NCBI RefSeq assembly: GCF_000374845.1
Contig: NZ_KB895414.1
Span: 620,001-684,000, forward strand
Source: Paenibacillus terrigena DSM 21567
GTDB lineage: Bacteria > Bacillota > Bacilli > Paenibacillales > Paenibacillaceae
Length of the DNA stretch: 64,000 bases
Direction: 5' to 3'
A model generated the notes under the pieces. That model had not been told where the DNA came from and ran no database searches. It saw only the letters and a program-made list of their open reading frames with translations. Positions 24,974 to 33,761 of the stretch are shown here, in pieces. How positions within the stretch are numbered: position 1 is the first letter of the stretch; each line of letters starts with the position of its first letter. Made by a program: the position numbers and the translations under genes.

Positions 24974-26575
24974 ATGGTAAAGCGTAGGATAATTTCGGTA
25001 TGCATGATCATGACGCTCGCGGCAAGTATGCTTGCAGGGTGCGGTGGCAGTAAGGAGAAAGACGCCGGGAATACGACGACCGACAGTACACAGACGAAGG
25101 ACAACGGAACTGCAGCCAACACTTCGGATTCAAAGGATAATAAGCCGGGTGGGATCGATACCTCCGAAAAGGTCGAGCTTCAATTCTACATGCTGGGAGA
25201 CGCGCCGAAGGATTTGCCGATCATTCAGGAAGAGATCAACAAGCTGGCAACGGCCGATTTGAACGCAACGGTGAAGTTCAATTTTACGACATGGACAGAC
25301 TGGGAACAGAAATATAAGCTTCTGTTGTCTTCGGGGCAGCCGATTGACCTGATCTTCACAGCAGACTGGACGCAATATCAATCCTATGCGAAGAAAGGCG
25401 CCTTCCTTCCATTAGACGATCTACTGCCAAAGGCTGCGCCAAAATTAAATGAGTTTGTACCGAAGGACATGTGGGAAGGAGTCAAAGTCGACAAGAAGAT
25501 TTACACCGTTCCTGCAACATGGAAAGAGTATGTTAACGAAGGTATTGCTTATAGAGAAGATTTGCGCAAGAAATACAACTTGCCGAAACCTGAATCGATT
25601 GAAACATTAGAGCAATATTTGGACGGAATCCGTAAGAACGAGCCGAATATGCTTCCATTAGCCGATAATCAAGGGTATCAAACAGATGCAATCCTTCAAT
25701 TAACAACCAAGATCATTAACAGCAGTGGTAACATTCCATATGGTCAGATTATGATGTATGATACTCCAAGAGATATAACTTCTTATTGGGGTTCTCCGAA
25801 GCATCTTGAAGATTTGAAAATGTACAAAAGATGGGCTGACAAAGGGTACTGGCCAAAGAACGTCCTGAATGTAAAAGATAGTGCGCATGATGTATTTGCA
25901 AGCGGTAAGGCAGCTGCTGTTCTGGGTGGCGAAAATCCGAACCGTTTCAACGATTCCGTCATCAAAATCAAATCGACTCACCCGGATTGGGAGCTAGGTT
26001 ACTTCCCTTATCCAAATGCGAAAGGGTTTGCTTCGCCGGTACATCCAATTCATAATGGGTTTGCCATTCCGCGCAGCAGCAAGCATCCAGAGAGAGCGCT
26101 TGCTTTCTATGAAAAATTGGTTACGGATAAAAAATACAATTGGCTGACACAATACGGAATTGAAGGTAAAAACTTCGAAGTTGAGGACGGCAAGTATTAT
26201 AAAATGATCGGTGACTCGCAGTCGAGCGGTTTCCCGAGAGAAGGTATGCAGAGCTGGGCATGGAGAAATCCGGAGTTCATGCTGTTTGATAAGAGCTTTG
26301 ATTCTGTATTGGCCATGTTCAAAGAATTCGATAAAGTTGCGAGACCAGAAATTTTCCAAGGGTTCCCTGAGGATTGGACGCCATATCAAGCTGAGAAAGC
26401 AGCTGTTTTACAAGTGGAAAAGCAATATCTATACCCGCTTAACGTAGGTCTTGTTAGTGATGTTGAGGGCGGCTTGAAATTGTTCATGGAGAAGGCCAAG
26501 CAAGCAGGGCTGGACAAAATTCAGGCAGAATACAAGAAGCAATGGCTCAAATATATGGATGATATCGGGAAATAA
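24974..26575 (+). CDS. Extracellular sugar-binding lipoprotein (LplA-like)
   Basis: 533 residues from ATG 24974, chosen because TATAGGGGGAA lies 5-8 bases upstream and the next residues form a lipoprotein signal ending MLAGC (Cys23). A low-complexity Thr/Asp/Lys linker (about 30-65) is followed by the family-1 solute-binding fold (VELQFYMLGDAPKDLPIIQEE). Length and the NPNRFNDSV and AFPEDWTP-type C-terminal segments fit the LplA/YtcQ group that binds oligosaccharides released from plant or other polysaccharides. Third gene of the operon, followed by a strong terminator. Confidence 0.93.
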   Translation: MVKRRIISVCMIMTLAASMLAGCGGSKEKDAGNTTTDSTQTKDNGTAANTSDSKDNKPGGIDTSEKVELQFYMLGDAPKDLPIIQEEINKLATADLNATVKFNFTTWTDWEQKYKLLLSSGQPIDLIFTADWTQYQSYAKKGAFLPLDDLLPKAAPKLNEFVPKDMWEGVKVDKKIYTVPATWKEYVNEGIAYREDLRKKYNLPKPESIETLEQYLDGIRKNEPNMLPLADNQGYQTDAILQLTTKIINSSGNIPYGQIMMYDTPRDITSYWGSPKHLEDLKMYKRWADKGYWPKNVLNVKDSAHDVFASGKAAAVLGGENPNRFNDSVIKIKSTHPDWELGYFPYPNAKGFASPVHPIHNGFAIPRSSKHPERALAFYEKLVTDKKYNWLTQYGIEGKNFEVEDGKYYKMIGDSQSSGFPREGMQSWAWRNPEFMLFDKSFDSVLAMFKEFDKVARPEIFQGFPEDWTPYQAEKAAVLQVEKQYLYPLNVGLVSDVEGGLKLFMEKAKQAGLDKIQAEYKKQWLKYMDDIGK

Positions 26576-26584
26576 CTTTTAGAC

Positions 26585-26614
26585 AAAAGCCACAACCAGA
26601 CGGTTGTGGCTTTT
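26585..26614 (+). terminator. Terminator of the sugar ABC operon
   Basis: AAAAGCCACAACC and GGTTGTGGCTTTT form a perfect 13-bp stem with a 4-base loop, 9 bases past the stop. Confidence 0.85.
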
Positions 26615-26706
26615 GGTCTGTGATTCTCGCCGTGGCTTCTCATCCGAGGCTGTATTGCGCTTGCATCGCATCCATTTTACGCTGAAAATATAACGGCTTC
26701 CCCGAG

Positions 26707-27153
26707 CTACTTCACATAGACGTGCATCAGCGGGAGCTTGCGATCGGGGAATACAGTAGAAGCAACCTCTCCAATTCGCTTCGCTCCCATTATGGCATAG
26801 AACGCTTCGGCATAAGGATCGCTATCTAATGTAAATTCTGCAATATGCAGCGCCTTCACCTTGCTTAGCAGATCGGACCACATCTGCTTGCCGTAGCCCT
26901 TCCCGATATGCTCCGGGTCAATAAACAACGCATCCAGCTTCTTGTCCTGGACCGAGAAACTATAAAATGCTATAAGTTCGTTATCTCGCTCCATGACATG
27001 CACAAGATGCTGCTCCAAATAGGCTTCGGTTACTGTCAGATCATCTCTGCATTTCGCAAGGAAGTCCTCGGAATATCCCCAGTGCGCTTTGGATCGATAG
27101 GCTAGGTTACTTAGGTTGTGGCAATCTTCTGTCATGGCTTTGCGTATCATCAT
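26707..27153 (-). CDS. GNAT-family N-acetyltransferase
   Basis: 148 residues. The acetyl-CoA loop is HIGKGYGKQMWSDLLSK, preceded by LDALFIDPE and followed by FTLDSDPYAEAFYAIMGAKRIGE, the standard beta5-alpha4 of GNATs. AGGAGAT lies 7 bases upstream of the ATG. The acceptor is unknown. It is the last gene on this minus strand stretch, downstream of the methyltransferase and its hairpin. I saw no convincing terminator for it in the 90 bases up to 26616 other than possible use of the sugar-operon hairpin. Confidence 0.88.
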   Translation of the reverse strand: MMIRKAMTEDCHNLSNLAYRSKAHWGYSEDFLAKCRDDLTVTEAYLEQHLVHVMERDNELIAFYSFSVQDKKLDALFIDPEHIGKGYGKQMWSDLLSKVKALHIAEFTLDSDPYAEAFYAIMGAKRIGEVASTVFPDRKLPLMHVYVK

Positions 27154-27177
27154 AACTTATCTCCTCTGTTATGTATA

Positions 27178-27212
27178 AAGATCCCCGTTATCGATTGCAT
27201 AACGAGGATCTT
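27178..27212 (-). terminator. Terminator of the methyltransferase gene
   Basis: AAGATCCCCGTTAT pairs with ATAACGAGGATCTT (one mismatch) and is followed on the minus strand by TATACAT. Confidence 0.6.
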
Positions 27213-27220
27213 GGGGTTGA

Positions 27221-27970
27221 TTATTTGCGTGCTACGATCATAAATCGTTCGGAATTCGTTCGAATCCCTCGATCGTACTGATGCTCCTCTACGAACTGAT
27301 GGAGGATCGTATAGTCCATCTCGTCCTGACCGAAGTTCGGAATGATCGGCGTATGCTTCAATAGGAATAGGAGATCTTGAACGGATTCATAGTAATCCGT
27401 CGCATTGTATTCATAGACTTGAATGTCCTTCAAGCCTGCGTCCCTTAACTCTTGGATATATCGACGCTGCAAGGTGCCATCCGAGATTCCCCAGGATTGC
27501 CCTCTTCCGAACGCTTGCTTCAAGTTCCATTTGTCTCGTTCACTGACCTGCTGCGTGAAGAAGATTCCGTCGTCGGCTAGTACTCTAGCAACCTCTTGCG
27601 CATGAAATTCAGAGTGTCTGCAAGAGACGATATTGAACAACCGATCTGGAAAAACGAGTCGCTCCGCATCCATTTGATGGAATCGTACATTGGATTTCCC
27701 CGCTTGTCTTAAGTTATTCTCTGCCGTCTTCATCATGCCAGAAGAACAATCTATGCCAATTGCTAGTAGTACGGCATCCGCAATGGCTAACAGCGCTTCT
27801 CCCCCACCCGTACCGATATCCAGGAGGAGATCCGACTTTCTGCAGACCCTCGTGACTTCTTGATAGAGATCCCACTGTATCCCTTCCGAGACCACTTTCA
27901 TCCTGCTGAAATCCCAGCCGTTCATTGCACCAACCTGATCATAAAATTGTCGATATTCTTGTTCATTCAT
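27221..27970 (-). CDS. Class I SAM-dependent methyltransferase
   Basis: 249 residues from ATG 27970, with GGAAGGTGG 9 bases upstream; the GTG at 27985 lies within that ribosome binding site. Motif I is LLLDIGTGGGEALLAIA, followed by GIDCSSGMMKTAENNLR and FHQMDAERLVFPD. The conserved IVSCRHSEFHAQEVARVL segment places it with small-molecule or RNA-type Methyltransf_11/25 enzymes; substrate unknown. A candidate structured RNA (28011-28165) precedes it on the same strand, so expression may be controlled at the leader. Confidence 0.87.
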   Translation of the reverse strand: MNEQEYRQFYDQVGAMNGWDFSRMKVVSEGIQWDLYQEVTRVCRKSDLLLDIGTGGGEALLAIADAVLLAIGIDCSSGMMKTAENNLRQAGKSNVRFHQMDAERLVFPDRLFNIVSCRHSEFHAQEVARVLADDGIFFTQQVSERDKWNLKQAFGRGQSWGISDGTLQRRYIQELRDAGLKDIQVYEYNATDYYESVQDLLFLLKHTPIIPNFGQDEMDYTILHQFVEEHQYDRGIRTNSERFMIVARK

Positions 27971-28010
27971 GTCTATTTCTGCCACCTTCCATAATGATTC
28001 ATATACAAAC

Positions 28011-28165
28011 GAAAAAGCCTGCCAATTGACCTTAGTGGATATTCTCCGTTATGCAAAAGGGCATACGACCCCCTTGATAGCTGGTACGCGTGTTACCCAG
28101 CCCGGAGACTATCTACCTCGAATCATCTGGAAAGCCATGTTCCGTTCACCTCAATTTGGAAGAAT
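28011..28165 (-). ncRNA. Unidentified structured RNA candidate (leader or sRNA)
   Basis: A good promoter TTGAAT-N18-TATACT (28196-28201 and 28172-28177) would start a transcript near 28165. The 5' segment CCAAATTGA (28151-28159) can pair with TCAATTGG (28022-28029), closing a structure of about 140 nt that ends in CAGGCTTTTTCG. Inside are a hairpin GCTGG/CCAGC (nested in GATAG/CTATC) and a further pairing TCTCCG with CGGAGA. I cannot match it to 6S, SRP RNA, T-box or any riboswitch consensus I know. Confidence 0.5.
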
Positions 28166-28171
28166 ACTTTA

Positions 28172-28201
28172 AGTATACTAGGTGGGGTTCTTTACATTCA
28201 A
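28172..28201 (-). promoter_or_regulatory. Promoter for the structured RNA / methyltransferase
   Basis: Sigma-A-like TTGAAT, 18-base spacer, TATACT on the minus strand, just after the fchA stop codon. Confidence 0.55.
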
Positions 28202-28217
28202 GTAAGCGGGACGGTCG

Positions 28218-28850
28218 TTACACGCCCATGCGGCTTTTTACCGTGATCATCGTCACTTGCTTGAACGTATCAATGTCTCGCATTAATTGCGTGATCGTGT
28301 CGCTATATTTCTGTTGTAGCGAATCTGTCAAAGACACTAGATTGATCTGAGCCGTCAACAAAGCCGATTGTGCCGCAGCCTCGAGCAAGATCGCGCTGAT
28401 TCCTAGATCAGAGAGCACATGCGGATTGCAGCAATCAGCGATTCCCTTCGCGTACCGCACCCCCGCAAGGCATGCTTCGATCAGACGGATCGGCACATCA
28501 ATCGCCTGAATCGTCGCTTGTTCCAGTGCCTGTTTACGTGCTTCTTTCTCCGATTCGGAGTTCCGCGGCAGCTTGAGAGCGGCCACGTACTGCTCGAAGC
28601 AATCCATATCCTGCGCAAGCAGTTGTTCATAGATTGTCGTGAGCGTGTTCACCCGCTCTAATGTCTCATGAATCTGCTCCTGATAAGCTGCATATTTCTC
28701 GCCTTGCGAGAGGTTGCCTACCATCGAGGTCATCGAGGCGCCTAATGCCGCAACAAGCGCAGCGACACTGCCTCCACCCGGTGTAGGACTTGAGCTCCCC
28801 GCTTGTTCTATAAAAGTCCGAATGGATTGATCCCATAGGTTCGTACGCAT
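28218..28850 (-). CDS. fchA: Methenyltetrahydrofolate cyclohydrolase / formiminotransferase-cyclodeaminase family
   Basis: 210 residues, all-alpha FTCD_C fold: SPTPGGGSVAALVAALGASMTSMVGNLSQG at the N-terminus is the family signature. In acetogens and clostridia FchA converts methenyl-THF to 10-formyl-THF; related domains deaminate formimino-THF. It starts 2 bases after the folD stop, with its ribosome binding site inside folD. The pairing with a FolD that normally has its own cyclohydrolase activity is either redundant or means the two enzymes have divided the two steps. Confidence 0.9.
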   Translation of the reverse strand: MRTNLWDQSIRTFIEQAGSSSPTPGGGSVAALVAALGASMTSMVGNLSQGEKYAAYQEQIHETLERVNTLTTIYEQLLAQDMDCFEQYVAALKLPRNSESEKEARKQALEQATIQAIDVPIRLIEACLAGVRYAKGIADCCNPHVLSDLGISAILLEAAAQSALLTAQINLVSLTDSLQQKYSDTITQLMRDIDTFKQVTMITVKSRMGV

Positions 28851-28852
28851 GA

Positions 28853-29704
28853 TTAACGCACCTCCTTCTGCAGACGGATGGCCTTCATGAGATTCTGATA
28901 GAGAATGGCCGTCGTTAACGTCCCAACGCCGCCAGGTACGGGGGATACGGCTTGTAAATGTGGGGCCACGTCAGGCGAAATATCTCCGACAATCTTCCCT
29001 TCATCCGTTTCATTAATGCCTGCATCAATAAAGACGAGCTTCGCATGCACCATATTCGGTTGAATCATATGTGCGCGCCCTACCGCTGCAATCGCAATAT
29101 CCGCATGATGCAGATGCAACGCAATATCTGGCGTTCTCGAATGGCAGACCGTCACAGTCGCTTGTTCATGCTGAAGCAGATGGAATAACGGCAATCCTAC
29201 CGTCTGCCCCCGGCCGATCAAGGTCACATTCTTCCCTTCCAATGGATAGCCGTAATGCTTCAGGAGCTGAATGCAAGCCTGCGGCGTAGCTGGATAGAGT
29301 CCCGCTTCCCCTGTAATGGTCGCTCGCTGATTGCTCGGGGTCACCCCATCAATATCTTTCCATGGTGCGATCGCATTCACAATGGTTGTCGCCGATAGAT
29401 GCTTCGGCAAAGGAAGCTCTAGCATAATCCCGTGCACGTCGGCATCGGCATTCAGCTGTGCCACTTGCTGCATAATCTCTTCCTCATGCACCGCTTGCGG
29501 GTATTCATAGAGATCGAATGCAACCCCGAGCCGCTGTGCAATCTTCTGCTTTGACTGCGCATAATACGCGGATGCCGGATCCCCTTCCACCAGGATGACG
29601 GCTAGCCGGGGCTCGTGCCCTCTCCCCTTCCATTCTTCTACATGCTGCTTCACATTCTCATACACTTGGTCTGCTGCTTCCTTCGCCTTCATTATTGTCG
29701 TCAT
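28853..29704 (-). CDS. folD: Bifunctional methylenetetrahydrofolate dehydrogenase/cyclohydrolase
   Basis: 283 residues with family motifs YAQSKQKIAQRLG (catalytic Tyr and Lys), DADVHGIMLELPLPKHL, PWKDIDGVTPSNQ, TLIGRGQTVGLPL (the NADP motif, usually GRSxxVG; here the Ser is Gln-flanked GRGQ) and PVPGGVGTLTTAIL. It interconverts methylene-THF, methenyl-THF and 10-formyl-THF in the cytosol. First gene of the folD-fchA operon, expressed behind a ZTP riboswitch. AGGTTGTCGA lies upstream of the ATG, the ribosome binding site being AGGAGGTT at about 29710-29717. Confidence 0.95.
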   Translation of the reverse strand: MTTIMKAKEAADQVYENVKQHVEEWKGRGHEPRLAVILVEGDPASAYYAQSKQKIAQRLGVAFDLYEYPQAVHEEEIMQQVAQLNADADVHGIMLELPLPKHLSATTIVNAIAPWKDIDGVTPSNQRATITGEAGLYPATPQACIQLLKHYGYPLEGKNVTLIGRGQTVGLPLFHLLQHEQATVTVCHSRTPDIALHLHHADIAIAAVGRAHMIQPNMVHAKLVFIDAGINETDEGKIVGDISPDVAPHLQAVSPVPGGVGTLTTAILYQNLMKAIRLQKEVR

Positions 29705-29738
29705 TTCGACAACCTCCTATTTGAATAAAATAAGAAAC

Positions 29739-29870
29739 AAAAAAAAGTATTCACAGCAGACTCGTACCATACGAATCTTCTGCAAATACTTTTCCCCAGG
29801 CGAACGGATCGGTAGAGCGGGAGGCTTCCTCGTGGTTCATTCCACTCATTTTCGCCAGTCACATCCCGCT
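29739..29870 (-). promoter_or_regulatory. ZTP (pfl) riboswitch with intrinsic terminator, upstream of folD
   Basis: On the minus strand the aptamer (29794-29870) shows the pfl hallmarks: GCGGGATGTGACTGGCG (29853-29869), an internal hairpin GTGG/CCAC, the closing GCCTCCCGC, then CCGATCCG and the 3' conserved CGCCTGGGG (29794-29802). The expression platform is a long hairpin, AAAGTATTTGCAG pairing with CTGTGAATACTTT, followed by a T7 run (about 29739-29793). ZTP/ZMP accumulates when 10-formyl-THF is short, so ligand binding should prevent termination and raise folD-fchA expression. This fits the known regulon of the motif. Confidence 0.93.
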
Positions 29871-29942
29871 TTTTTTCTTATTTTAGCAGAGATGATCTTA
29901 AGATGCACCCCTTGATTCTCAGACGAGACGTACCCTCCGCTA

Positions 29943-29972
29943 TTGACACCCAATTTTGGAATATGGTATATA
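29943..29972 (+). promoter_or_regulatory. Sigma-A promoter of htpG
   Basis: TTGACA (29943-29948), 18-base spacer, TATATA (29967-29972). The predicted start site is about 29980, immediately upstream of the CIRCE element. Confidence 0.7.
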
Positions 29973-29982
29973 GAAGTAAGAA

Positions 29983-30009
29983 TTAGCACTCATTCATCCA
30001 GAGTGCTAA
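29983..30009 (+). promoter_or_regulatory. CIRCE operator (HrcA binding site)
   Basis: Perfect match to the consensus: TTAGCACTC, nine bases, GAGTGCTAA. It overlaps the expected transcription start of htpG, where HrcA would block transcription until heat shock. Confidence 0.97.
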
Positions 30010-30085
30010 TCACCCTTGCAGCCGTACTACATAATCATAGCAGCAACACATATCTGATTTTTTAACCTTGAAAGGAGATTTATTC

Positions 30086-31963
30086 ATGACTAAGAAGCAA
30101 TTTCAAGCCGAATCCAAACGATTACTGGAAATGATGATTAACTCCATCTATACGCAGAGAGAAATTTTCCTGCGTGAGTTAATCTCGAACGCGAGTGATG
30201 CCATTGACAAAATGTACTATATGGCCCTTAGCAATGACAATCTTGTTTTTGACAAAGAGAACTATTTCATTAAGGTCACTGCGAACAAAGAAGCTCGTAC
30301 GCTGACGATTACTGATACGGGGATCGGGATGACGAAGGAAGACCTTGAGAACAATCTCGGCGTGATCGCGAAGAGCGGATCGCTAGCCTTTAAGAAAGAG
30401 AACGAAGCGAAAGACGGACACAACATCATCGGTCAATTCGGCGTCGGCTTCTATTCGGCTTTCATGGTTGCAGACGAAGTGAAGGTATACAGTAAGGCTT
30501 TCGGAAGTGACGAAGCTTATGTATGGGCATCAGCAGGTGCTGACGGCTACACGATTGAGCCATGCGAGAAGGCTACAGTGGGAACAGAAATTGTCCTTAA
30601 CATCAAGCCGAATACGGAAGAAGATCAATACGATGAATATGTAGAGGAATATCGCCTCAAATCCATCATCAAGAAATATTCCGACTTCATCCGCTACCCA
30701 ATTAAGATGGATGTGCAAGGCAAGCGTCCCGTTGAAGGTAGCGAAGAACTAGAGGATTACCAAGAAGAACAGACAATCAACAGCATGGTGCCGATCTGGC
30801 GCAAAAATAAAAACGAGTTAACAGCCGAGGATTACGATAATTTCTATGCGGAGAAACGCTACGGATTCGACAAGCCGCTGAAGCATTTGCATATCAGTGC
30901 TGACGGTGCTGTCGTATATAATGCGATCCTCTACATTCCAGAGAGTACACCTTTCGATTATTACACGAAAGAATATGAGAAAGGCCTTGAGCTATACTCC
31001 AACGGCGTATTGATCATGAATAAATGCGCAGACCTGCTGCCGGACTACTTCAGCTTCGTCAAAGGTTTGGTCGACTCCGAAGACCTCTCCCTCAATATTT
31101 CCAGGGAGATGCTGCAGCATGACCGCCAGCTGAGCTTGATCGCGAAGAACATCAAGAACAAAATTAAGAGTGCATTATCTAGCCTCTTGAAGGATGACCG
31201 CGAGAAGTATGAGCAGTTCTTCAAAGCTTTCGGCAGACAGCTGAAATACGGTGTATACAGCGACTACGGCATGAACAAAGAAACACTGCAAGATCTGCTC
31301 ATGTTCTATTCTTCCACCGAGAAGAAGCTGGTTACGCTGGATGAATATATCGCGCGTATGCCGGAAGATCAAAAGTACATCTACTACGCAGCAGGCGAAT
31401 CCGTCGAGCGGATCGAGAAGCTTCCACAGACCGAGCTTGTGGCGGATAAAGGCTACGAAATCTTGTTCCTCTCCGATGATATTGATGAGTTCGCGATCAA
31501 GATGATCATGAACTACAAGGATAAAGCCTTCAAATCCGTATCCAGCGGCGATCTTGGCATCGAAGCGGATGCGAACGACAAGGCTGCAGAAGCGGAAGAA
31601 CAGGATAATCAAGCCTTGTTCGACCACATGAAGACGATCCTCGCAGGCAAAGTGAATAACGTCAAAGCTTCGAAACGCTTGAAAAGCCATCCGGTCTGCC
31701 TCTCCACGGAAGGTGAGCTTACGATTGAGATGGAGAAAATCCTTAGCGCTATGCCGAACAACCAAGATGTAAAAGCCGACAAGGTGCTTGAAATCAACGT
31801 CAACCACGATGTGTTCAAATCGCTCAAAGACGCTTATGCTGGGGATCAAGAGAAGTTAAACTTGTATGTGAATCTTCTCTACCACCAAGCGCTACTCATT
31901 GAAGGATTGCCGATCCAAGATCCGGTTGCCTTCACGAACGATATCTGTAAAGTTATGGTGTAA
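30086..31963 (+). CDS. htpG: Molecular chaperone HtpG (Hsp90)
   Basis: 625 residues from ATG 30086 with AAAGGAG 9 bases upstream; an in-frame start at 30068 overlaps the ribosome binding site. The GHKL ATPase domain has [29 protein letters not shown] and [12 protein letters not shown]; the middle domain has [43 protein letters not shown] full-length bacterial Hsp90. Monocistronic and ended by a terminator. CIRCE control differs from B. subtilis, where htpG is not in the HrcA regulon. Confidence 0.97.
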   Translation: MTKKQFQAESKRLLEMMINSIYTQREIFLRELISNASDAIDKMYYMALSNDNLVFDKENYFIKVTANKEARTLTITDTGIGMTKEDLENNLGVIAKSGSLAFKKENEAKDGHNIIGQFGVGFYSAFMVADEVKVYSKAFGSDEAYVWASAGADGYTIEPCEKATVGTEIVLNIKPNTEEDQYDEYVEEYRLKSIIKKYSDFIRYPIKMDVQGKRPVEGSEELEDYQEEQTINSMVPIWRKNKNELTAEDYDNFYAEKRYGFDKPLKHLHISADGAVVYNAILYIPESTPFDYYTKEYEKGLELYSNGVLIMNKCADLLPDYFSFVKGLVDSEDLSLNISREMLQHDRQLSLIAKNIKNKIKSALSSLLKDDREKYEQFFKAFGRQLKYGVYSDYGMNKETLQDLLMFYSSTEKKLVTLDEYIARMPEDQKYIYYAAGESVERIEKLPQTELVADKGYEILFLSDDIDEFAIKMIMNYKDKAFKSVSSGDLGIEADANDKAAEAEEQDNQALFDHMKTILAGKVNNVKASKRLKSHPVCLSTEGELTIEMEKILSAMPNNQDVKADKVLEINVNHDVFKSLKDAYAGDQEKLNLYVNLLYHQALLIEGLPIQDPVAFTNDICKVMV

Positions 31964-31978
31964 GAACCAAGTAACACA

Positions 31979-32020
31979 AAAGGCAGTTCCCACAATGATG
32001 GGAGCTGCCTTCCTCTTTTT
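31979..32020 (+). terminator. Terminator of htpG
   Basis: AAGGCAGTTCCCA pairs with TGGGAGCTGCCTT (one wobble), followed by CCTCTTTTT. Confidence 0.8.
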
Positions 32021-32040
32021 ACATAGGGTCAAGAACGGAT

Positions 32041-32406
32041 TTACCATTTCGTAACTGCTTTATAGTATATCGACTCACTCGCTTGAATCGCAATCGCTTC
32101 TGACGTATCAACGCCTTGGATTGCGAACAACTTGGTTCCTGGCGGATAGGAAGTCGCATGATTATTCGGGGTTTCCAGCATCTCGTCCGTCGATTGCGTT
32201 GCAATCTCGCCGATTTCTTCCCCGATATCCGTCACTTCTTCCGTTGTCTCATGGTACACACGATCATTCCATTTCACACTCGGTGAAGAAATAGAAGCGA
32301 TGGCATGATTCACCGTGACTGTATCTGTCTTCTCCCCGATCTGACTCGCCGAGCAACTTGTTAATAGTAATAATGCTAGTAGGATCGTTAAAGTTTTCAA
32401 GAGCAA
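32041..32406 (-). CDS. Small lipoprotein of unknown function
   Basis: 121 residues with a lipoprotein signal ending LLTSC (Cys18). The mature part contains VKWNDRVYHETTEEVTDIG and YPPGTKLFAIQGVDTSEAIAIQ, a pattern seen in small Bacillales lipoproteins whose role is unknown to me. It begins 20 bases after the frameshifted gene at 32427-33525 and is probably in its operon. Cell-surface location is likely; no catalytic motif seen. Confidence 0.75.
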   Translation of the reverse strand: MLLKTLTILLALLLLTSCSASQIGEKTDTVTVNHAIASISSPSVKWNDRVYHETTEEVTDIGEEIGEIATQSTDEMLETPNNHATSYPPGTKLFAIQGVDTSEAIAIQASESIYYKAVTKW

Positions 32407-32426
32407 ATCACCTCAATCTTCTAACG

Positions 32427-33525
32427 TCATTCGATGTTCTCCGAATCGTTTATACCCGTCTTGACTGGAATACGCTCCAGAATAATTCCATCCTTCGACC
32501 GATTAGTCAGAATAAAATTCTGTTGATAGAAACCGAGAAAACCTGAATATGTCCATACCTTCTCCATTTCTATACTCGAGAGAACATTGCCTTTCTGATC
32601 AACCTGCGTCATCGTACTTGTGTCCGAATCCATCAACAGGAGTTGTTGTCGATCATATTTCGTCCTCCAAAAGCTTTCATTGTTATGGAAAACGACTCTT
32701 TTTTCATAAATCGGTTTACCTGTTGTGATATCATACCTTCCATAGACCAAGTTACCGGGGGCTGGCAAGGGTCCGCCCGGACCTGGTGTAATACTTGAAT
32801 TATTAACCACTAATACGCCTTGTTCTATCGTAAAATCGCTGGAGGTGTTCCAATCCATCAGAATATCGACTTTTTTCTTCGTGACTGCATTGTAGATGGA
32901 ATAGAACTCCCGCACTTGCACTAGAGCTCCCCCCTCATGCTGGACAATGAGATAAGGCCATTCCAATTCAAACTCCCCTGTTAAGACTCTTTCATATGAT
33001 GAACTAGGTGGGATATTCACATCGATTTTCGACAATGGTTTCTTCCAAGGATATTCATAGATCAATACCGGACCTTCCGAATAAACGGCAAGCTTTTCTG
33101 TCGAACCAGAGGCGGGAGGTGACCAACTGATATGGACAGATTTGTTCTGTTTCATCCACGTCTGAACTGTAGGAATTACAATTCCCTGCTGCGTCAGAAC
33201 TTTCCCCCTCGGTACTTAGCGTAAATTTCATCACTTTGCCCCTGTCTTTGGCGATGACGATGATCTTGGATGGATTATTCATTATCCGAATGTCATAGAT
33301 GAAATCAAACTTCTTTTCCCACAATTGTGTAAATGTTGCTAGATCAATGCACTCGATTTTACCCAAGAAATTGTCAATCAAAAGACGGTGCTGGTCATCG
33401 ATCGCTTTCGAACTCCTAAAATCAAACGAGATCATAGATTGATTGACTTTAGATGTATCCGATGCAACTGCCAATGAAGGGACGAATAATAACAAGACCA
33501 TGATCATCCAACATATTTTTTTCAT
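32427..33525 (-). pseudogene. Secreted protein of unknown function, split by a frameshift
   Basis: Two overlapping frames make one continuous protein. The first runs from ATG 33525 (signal peptide MKKICWMIMVLLLFVPSLAVA) to KFTLSTEGE; the second continues VLTQQGIVIPTVQTWMKQ through to 32427. The switch falls at a C5/G5 run (33204-33208); removing one G restores the frame as TEGKVLTQQG, giving about 365 residues. Segments such as LLIDNFLGKIECIDLATFTQLWEKKFD look like a PQQ/WD-type beta-propeller repeat. Either a real pseudogene, a phase-variable tract or a sequencing error. The small lipoprotein follows downstream. Confidence 0.7.
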
Positions 33526-33761
33526 CCTACATAGATCTTCCTTTCCTCGAAATACATAACATCTTAACGTGATTCTCAATACAAAAGTTGCTAGTATTTT
33601 CCTAAAATTACAGAAAACAAACGCGGCAAACAAACCGTATTGTGCCAACTAATTATTCCACTTTTTTGTCATATATAGGAAAATATTTTCATAGAAAGAA
33701 GGTTTTTGTAAATTTGTACAGAATGATATATTTGTCATTTATTAACATTGTAGGAGGTTTT

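Noticed and set aside
28080-28110. A GTAACACGCGTA match to the V1/V2 region of 16S rRNA inside the RNA candidate, suggesting rRNA mimicry.
   Set aside because: Only 8-12 bases match and the flanking 16S helices are absent; chance similarity is more likely.
31175-31849. 224-aa minus-strand open frame inside htpG.
   Set aside because: An antisense shadow of a highly conserved gene with biased codons; no homology-like features.
33055-33648. Separate 197-aa protein ending in SSDVDETEQICPYQ.
   Set aside because: The N-terminal extension lacks a start signal and the C-terminal part is out-of-frame sequence of the gene that continues to 32427.
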